Origin: an uncultured Marmoricola sp.
GTDB taxonomy: Bacteria; Actinomycetota; Actinomycetes; Propionibacteriales; Nocardioidaceae
Direction: 5' to 3'
DNA length: 6,573 bases
Assembly: GCA_937868455.1 (NCBI GenBank)
Contig: CALMMO010000256.1
Span: 1-6,573 of the forward strand
Shown: positions 1 through 6,573 of the stretch, piece after piece
How the letters are laid out: each line of letters starts with the position of its first letter
Position numbering within the stretch: position 1 is the first letter of the stretch
The notes under the pieces: generated by a model
What the model was told of the DNA's origin: nothing
Seen by the model: only the letters and a program-made list of their open reading frames with translations
The model's database searches: none
Program-made: the position numbers and the translations under genes

Positions 1-3513
<3,513 letters not shown>

Positions 3514-3521
3514 GAAACAAA

Positions 3522-3528
3522 TTCCTCA
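3522..3528 (-). promoter_or_regulatory. Ribosome binding site of metH
   Basis: The minus strand reads TGAGGAA, with eight bases between GAGGAA and the GTG at 3513-3511. It is the only clear Shine-Dalgarno sequence at a start in this window. It supports the GTG as the metH start in place of any internal ATG. It lies immediately downstream of a foldable leader segment, so its accessibility could be controlled. Confidence 0.8.
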
Positions 3529-3533
3529 CAGTG

Positions 3534-3580
3534 GGTGCCAAAGACGTGATCAACGCCGCGGGGCTCCGCACCTGGTTGAT
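3534..3580 (-). promoter_or_regulatory. Foldable metH 5' leader, candidate cis-regulatory RNA
   Basis: On the minus strand, ATCAAC (3580-3575) can pair with GTTGAT (3554-3549). Inside that stem, GCGG (3569-3566) can pair with CCGC (3561-3558) around an AGCC loop. Separately, GGTGC (3572-3568) can pair with GCACC (3538-3534), which lies only five bases before the ribosome binding site. This third pairing shares two bases with the inner hairpin, so the two are alternatives, while the third pairing and the outer stem together would form a pseudoknot. The arrangement resembles small SAM/SAH-type translational riboswitches in outline. I could not match it to the conserved cores of the SAH, SAM-II, SAM-IV or cobalamin classes. 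The pairings are visible in the sequence; regulation is inferred. Helices of four to six base pairs can arise by chance. Confidence 0.35.
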
Positions 3581-3592
3581 AAACCGAGAGAC

Positions 3593-3598
3593 ATTCTA
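3593..3598 (-). promoter_or_regulatory. Candidate -10 element of the metH promoter
   Basis: The minus strand reads TAGAAT, close to the housekeeping -10 consensus TATAAT and to the actinobacterial TANNNT. Transcription would start near 3586, giving a leader of about 73 bases that begins just before the outer stem of the foldable segment. The -35 region, around 3616-3623, is weak, as is common in actinomycetes. Confidence 0.5.
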
Positions 3599-3658
3599 CG
3601 TCGTGCCCAGCACTGACTTCTGACCGTGTTCACGTTCCATCACGGCGCCCCGCTTGCG

Positions 3659-3664
3659 TAGGCT
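3659..3664 (+). promoter_or_regulatory. Candidate -10 element of the PAC2 gene, possibly leaderless
   Basis: TAGGCT fits the actinobacterial TANNNT pattern and ends six bases before the ATG at 3671. A start at normal spacing would fall on or next to the ATG, giving a leaderless message. This agrees with the absence of a good Shine-Dalgarno sequence. No convincing -35 is visible. The call rests on spacing and a short motif only. Confidence 0.35.
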
Positions 3665-3670
3665 GCGGGA

Positions 3671-4519
3671 ATGATCGAGTTCGAAGACGTCGAGAAGTTG
3701 CGCCGCCCGGTGCTCATCGTCGCCTTCGCTGGTTGGAACGACGCGGCCGACGCCGCCACCTCGGCAGTCGATCACCTCATCGAGGTGTGGGATGGGCAAC
3801 CCATCGGTGGCATCGATCCCGAGGACTTCTACGACTTTCAAGTCGCCCGACCACACGTGACAACAGACGATCGCGGGATGCGCCGCATCACCTGGCCTGG
3901 CACTCAGTTCGTGGCAGCCTCTCCCCCAGGCTCTGTGCGTGACGTTGTCGTGATGCGAGGCATCGAGCCGAGCATGCGGTGGCGCCAGTTTGTCTCCGAA
4001 GTCTTGGCCGCGATCGAAGAGTTGGGCGTTGAGTTGGTGATCACCTTGGGTGCTCTCCTCTCTGATGCCAGCCACACCCGACCCGTGCCGATCACCGGTT
4101 TGGCCACCGAACCCGACCTGTCCGATCGTCTGGGCCTGGAGTCTTCAAACTACGAGGGGCCGACTGGCATCTTGGGCGTGATTCTTGACGCGTGCATACA
4201 AACCGACATGCCCGCAGTCTCTTTGTGGGCCGGAGTGCCGCACTACCTGCCCAACGGGCCGAACTACAAAGCCGCCCTGGCGTTGGTGAACCGGGTCGAG
4301 GATTTGCTGGAGTTGCGCATCGAGCAATCCGAACTCATCGAGGACGCCTCCGCTTGGCAACGAGGGGCGGAAAGGTTCGCCGAAGACGATGAGGAGATCG
4401 CGGCGTACGTCGAGGCCTATGAGCGTGACCACGACGCGGCCTCGCTTCCAGAGGCATCAGGTGATGCGATAGCTGCCGAATTCGAGCGCTATCTCAAGCG
4501 CCGCGAAAGAGACAGTTAA
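3671..4519 (+). CDS. PAC2-family protein (proteasome-assembly-chaperone-like), 282 residues
   Basis: The protein belongs to the PAC2 family, named after eukaryotic proteasome assembly chaperone 2. The bacterial members have no established biochemical role that I know of. Family features read directly: [12 protein letters not shown] (19-30), [11 protein letters not shown] (51-61), [13 protein letters not shown] (95-107), the core [18 protein letters not shown] (126-143), [12 protein letters not shown] (159-170) and [10 protein letters not shown] (184-193). The C-terminal tail from about 205 is acidic and probably helical. There is no signal peptide or membrane segment, so it should be cytoplasmic. 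The ATG at 3671 opens the conserved N-terminus. The bases just before it (GCGGGA) are a poor ribosome binding site. The gene is divergent from metH across 157 bases and convergent with mshC, whose stop overlaps its own. Many actinobacteria that carry proteasomes have this family, but a proteasome link here is only suggested by the family name. Confidence 0.92.
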   Translation: MIEFEDVEKLRRPVLIVAFAGWNDAADAATSAVDHLIEVWDGQPIGGIDPEDFYDFQVARPHVTTDDRGMRRITWPGTQFVAASPPGSVRDVVVMRGIEPSMRWRQFVSEVLAAIEELGVELVITLGALLSDASHTRPVPITGLATEPDLSDRLGLESSNYEGPTGILGVILDACIQTDMPAVSLWAGVPHYLPNGPNYKAALALVNRVEDLLELRIEQSELIEDASAWQRGAERFAEDDEEIAAYVEAYERDHDAASLPEASGDAIAAEFERYLKRRERDS

Positions 4520-5721
4520 AGCACGAGGCCGAGTGCGGCGTCGACAAGTTCGCGCACTTGGGCAGGAGCCTGGGCATCGGTGCCGGGCGTTGCGGCCCAT
4601 TCTTCGACGATCTGTAGCGCCTTCGGGGCATTCAGGTCATCTGCGAGCGCACTCAGCACTGCAGTCATGGGCGCGGCAGGACCTGCAGGACGCGCCACCG
4701 CCGTGCGCAGGCTTGCCAGGGTGTCATTCGCGGCGTCTAGTTGGGCCGGCGTCCACTCCCAGTCGCTGCGATAGTGATGACGCAGCAACGCCAAGCGCAC
4801 GGCCATCGGGTCGGTGCCGGTGTTGCGCAAGCGTGAGACCAGTTCGAGGTTGCCCTTCGACTTACTCATCTTTTCCCCATCGAGACCAACCATGCCCGAG
4901 TGCACGTAGGCCCGTGCAAACGGCCGAGCGTCGGCAACAGCCGCTTCAGAGGCACTCATCTCGTGGTGAGGGAAGATCAGGTCCGATCCGCCGCCCTGAA
5001 CGTCGATCGTGGTGCCCAATTCACGTCGGGCAATCGCACTGCACTCCACATGCCACCCTGGGCGTCCCGCACCGAAGGGTGACTCCCATGCTGGTTCACC
5101 CGGGCGAGCAGCGAGCCAGAGCAAGCAATCGAGGGGGTCACGCTTGCCAGTGCGGTCGGGGTCTCCACCACGCTCAGCGAAGATCTTCATCATCTGCTCG
5201 CGATCCCAGCCGCTGATAGACCCAAATCCGGAGTCGCTGTGGACGTCAAAGTAGAGGTCGTTGTCCACCGCGTAGACCGATCCGGCCTCCTGGAGGCGTT
5301 GGATCATCTCGATCACCCACGGAATCGATTCAACGGCGCCGACGTACGCATCGGGGGCGAGCACTCTCAACGCGGTCATATCGGTGCGGAAGAGTTCGGT
5401 CTCGCGCTCGGCGAGGGCCACCCAGTCAACTCCGGTGGCGTTGGCTCGCTCAAGGAGTGGGTCGTCCACATCGGTGACGTTTTGCACGTAACGCACCTGG
5501 TGACCGCTCGTGCGCCAGGCACGGTTGAGCAGGTCGAAGGTGACGTAGGTGTTCGCATGGCCCAGGTGGGTCGCGTCGTAGGGCGTAATCCCGCAGACGT
5601 AAAGCTTGGCCACGCCCTCAGGGGTGATGGTGCGAACTGACTGGGTGGCCGTGTCAAAGAGGGCCACCTCAGGCCCACAAATCGACAGGGTGGGAACCTC
5701 AGGTGATGTCCAGGCGCGCAT
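4516..5721 (-). CDS. mshC: L-cysteine:1D-myo-inositol 2-amino-2-deoxy-alpha-D-glucopyranoside ligase (mycothiol biosynthesis)
   Basis: MshC uses ATP to join cysteine to GlcN-Ins, a late step in making mycothiol, the main low-molecular-weight thiol of actinomycetes. The 401-residue protein is a class I aminoacyl-tRNA-synthetase relative. It shows [16 protein letters not shown] (41-56) with the HIGH-like HLGH at 52-55, WHVEC (223-227), [12 protein letters not shown] (243-254) and KMSKS (284-288). The expected zinc ligands are C43, C227 and H252. [14 protein letters not shown] together with [10 protein letters not shown] separates it from cysteinyl-tRNA synthetase, which usually has CGPTVYD and PHHENEIAQ; the protein is also shorter than CysS. 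The frame is open up to 5865, but the ATG at 5721 is preferred: [10 protein letters not shown] aligns with the start of mycobacterial MshC, and the longer version would overlap the SCO1664-type gene. No Shine-Dalgarno sequence is visible. It lies 31 bases after the SCO1664-type stop and is probably co-transcribed with it. Confidence 0.96.
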   Translation of the reverse strand: MRAWTSPEVPTLSICGPEVALFDTATQSVRTITPEGVAKLYVCGITPYDATHLGHANTYVTFDLLNRAWRTSGHQVRYVQNVTDVDDPLLERANATGVDWVALAERETELFRTDMTALRVLAPDAYVGAVESIPWVIEMIQRLQEAGSVYAVDNDLYFDVHSDSGFGSISGWDREQMMKIFAERGGDPDRTGKRDPLDCLLWLAARPGEPAWESPFGAGRPGWHVECSAIARRELGTTIDVQGGGSDLIFPHHEMSASEAAVADARPFARAYVHSGMVGLDGEKMSKSKGNLELVSRLRNTGTDPMAVRLALLRHHYRSDWEWTPAQLDAANDTLASLRTAVARPAGPAAPMTAVLSALADDLNAPKALQIVEEWAATPGTDAQAPAQVRELVDAALGLVL

Positions 5722-5730
5722 GGTCGGACA

Positions 5731-5736
5731 AGAGTA
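5731..5736 (-). promoter_or_regulatory. Weak candidate -10 element just upstream of mshC
   Basis: The minus strand reads TACTCT, matching TANNNT, nine bases before the mshC ATG. If used, it would give a message starting at or within a few bases of the ATG, which would explain the missing ribosome binding site. No good -35 is seen, and read-through from the upstream genes is an equally good explanation for mshC expression. Confidence 0.25.
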
Positions 5737-5752
5737 GCGCTCAGATCCCGCC

Positions 5753-6523
5753 CTAGAACGGCGGCCAAGGAATCGCTGGCCACTCCCCGCTTGGGACCGG
5801 GAACTGACCGTGGTCCAACAAGCTAGCCAGGCGCTGTTGAGTTGCGTGCACTTCCTCGGTGTCAATGAGGTCGCTCAACGCAGCCCCAAGATCTCCGCGA
5901 AGTTGCTGGTCCAACGCGGATAGGTCGTCTCGCTCCTCGGGGCCAAGTTGTTGACCGGCCCAGCCCCACAGCACGGTGCGTAACTTGTCCTCAACGTGGA
6001 AACAAATGCCATGGTCCACGCCATAGCGGTGACCGTTTGCCATGCTCAAAATGTGGCCGCCCTTGCGGTCAGTGTTGTTGGTGACGACATCGAAGAGTGC
6101 CATCTTGCGCAGTCCATCTGAGTCCTCGTGAATCAACGAGACCGGGCGCCCTTCGCCGTCTTGGGCATCAAGCACATGGAGCCAACCAGCGGGCACCTCC
6201 CCCATGGGTACGACGTCAACCACTTCGGGGCCATCGGGCTCACACCATCGCTGCACCATGCCCGGACCTGCAGGCCCATCGCGCAGCACCGTCTCCGGCA
6301 CCAGTTGCCAGCCCAATGCCACGTCAATGAGGCTGGCGGAGTACTCACGCGCCGCCAAATTGCCGTTAGGGAAGTCCCATAAGGGCCGCTCACCTGACAC
6401 GGGCTTGTAGACCACTGCGGTCTGGCCAATGCGTGCAAAGAAGGTGTGGTTTGAGGCGGGCATGATCCGCCCCTCCACAACGAGTTCACCGCTGAGGAGA
6501 TCTGATTCGTCTAAGCCGCTCAT
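5753..6523 (-). CDS. SCO1664-family conserved actinobacterial protein, phosphatidylinositol-kinase-like, 256 residues
   Basis: I recognise this as the conserved actinobacterial family named after Streptomyces SCO1664, often annotated as having a PI3/PI4-kinase-like domain. Its function is unknown. Visible blocks: [17 protein letters not shown] (9-25), [16 protein letters not shown] (37-52) with K40 as candidate ATP-binding lysine, [18 protein letters not shown] (71-88), [16 protein letters not shown] (144-159) and [21 protein letters not shown] (168-188). NTDRKGGH followed by DHG resembles the NTDRGNDN and IDNG motifs of type II phosphatidylinositol 4-kinases, making D152 and D170 the candidate catalytic and metal-binding residues; activity is inference. 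The end is proline- and tryptophan-rich (IPWPPF). The ATG at 6523 is chosen over the GTG at 6559 because it forms an ATGA overlap with the upstream DUF3090-type stop and gives the usual family N-terminus. The protein has no signal peptide or membrane segment. It probably shares an operon with mshC. Confidence 0.88.
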   Translation of the reverse strand: MSGLDESDLLSGELVVEGRIMPASNHTFFARIGQTAVVYKPVSGERPLWDFPNGNLAAREYSASLIDVALGWQLVPETVLRDGPAGPGMVQRWCEPDGPEVVDVVPMGEVPAGWLHVLDAQDGEGRPVSLIHEDSDGLRKMALFDVVTNNTDRKGGHILSMANGHRYGVDHGICFHVEDKLRTVLWGWAGQQLGPEERDDLSALDQQLRGDLGAALSDLIDTEEVHATQQRLASLLDHGQFPVPSGEWPAIPWPPF

Positions 6524-6573
6524 CGCAAAGTACGGCGAAAGCCGTTGGCCCGCGGGCACAGATGGCCTTCGGC
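6520..6573 (-). CDS. C-terminal end of a DUF3090-family gene, 5' part outside the window
   Basis: Seventeen codons and a TGA are visible, reading [17 protein letters not shown]. The GHxCPRANGFRR pattern is the characteristic end of DUF3090 proteins, which finish with a cysteine-rich, zinc-ribbon-like segment (CxxCG..LDPEGHxCPRxNGY, from memory). Only the last cysteine of that segment lies in the window. The TGA overlaps the ATG of the SCO1664-type gene as ATGA, so the two are likely translationally coupled. DUF3090 genes are commonly found directly upstream of SCO1664-type genes in actinobacteria, which supports both calls. The function of the family is unknown. Confidence 0.8.
   Translation of the reverse strand, partial: AEGHLCPRANGFRRTLR

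Noticed and set aside
3514..3670. Known cobalamin, SAM-IV or SAH riboswitch upstream of metH
   Set aside because: The gap is too short for a standard cobalamin element, and I could not find the conserved core bases of the other classes; only generic pairings are seen.
3596..4075. Minus-strand frame of 159 codons crossing the metH/PAC2 gap
   Set aside because: Mostly antisense to the well-supported PAC2 gene, with no recognisable domain; it would also sit across both divergent promoters.
4521..4558. Possible terminator after the PAC2 stop (AGTGCG 4532-4537 with CGCACT 4553-4558; also GCAC 4521-4524 with GTGC 4533-4536)
   Set aside because: Short stem with a 15-base loop or a four-base-pair stem, no following T-run, and all of it lies inside mshC coding sequence.
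4516..5721. Cysteinyl-tRNA synthetase (cysS) as the identity of this gene
   Set aside because: [14 protein letters not shown] and [10 protein letters not shown], the 401-residue length and the SCO1664/DUF3090 neighbours all fit MshC and not CysS.
5722..5865. N-terminal extension of mshC by 48 residues
   Set aside because: It would overlap the end of the SCO1664-type gene, and its residues resemble nothing in MshC, while the ATG at 5721 lines up with the known MshC N-terminus.
6524..6559. Longer SCO1664-type protein starting at GTG 6559
   Set aside because: These bases are better read in another frame as the DUF3090 tail (CPRANGFRR), and the ATGA junction gives a natural start at 6523.

Overview
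The window is GC-rich and carries mshC, the cysteine ligase of mycothiol biosynthesis, together with two conserved gene families typical of actinobacteria (a DUF3090-type gene and an SCO1664-type gene). This points firmly to an actinomycete (Actinomycetota). I cannot name the genus. There are no mobile elements, CRISPR arrays, RNA genes or long repeats, and coding density is very high.

Layout. Bases 1-3513 (minus strand) are almost the whole of metH, cobalamin-dependent methionine synthase. The frame is open from its GTG start to the window edge, and only about the last 50 residues are missing. Bases 3514-3670 are the only real intergenic gap. It must hold the divergent promoters of metH and the next gene, and it contains a foldable metH leader. 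Bases 3671-4519 (plus strand) encode a PAC2-family protein. Bases 4516-5721 (minus strand) are mshC, converging on the PAC2 gene so that the two stop codons overlap in a shared TTAA. Bases 5753-6523 (minus strand) encode an SCO1664-family protein with a lipid-kinase-like sequence pattern. Bases 6520-6573 (minus strand) hold the last 17 codons of a DUF3090-type gene, joined to the SCO1664-type gene by an ATGA overlap.

How the genes fit together. DUF3090, SCO1664 and mshC read in one direction, tightly packed, and look like one transcription unit ending in mshC. MetH makes methionine from homocysteine, and MshC attaches cysteine to the GlcN-Ins precursor of mycothiol, so the two recognised enzymes both act on the sulfur amino-acid pool. 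From memory, the same neighbours (metH, a PAC2 gene, mshC, an SCO1664-type and a DUF3090-type gene) lie near each other in Mycobacterium tuberculosis, so this is mostly a conserved actinobacterial core neighbourhood rather than an accessory island.

Most worth a second look: the foldable metH leader lying directly before the ribosome binding site, the uncharacterised SCO1664 protein with residues resembling a type II phosphatidylinositol 4-kinase active site, the coupled DUF3090/SCO1664 pair, the shared-stop convergence of the PAC2 gene and mshC, and the lack of Shine-Dalgarno sequences at mshC and the PAC2 gene. I found no convincing sign of a wholly new system.
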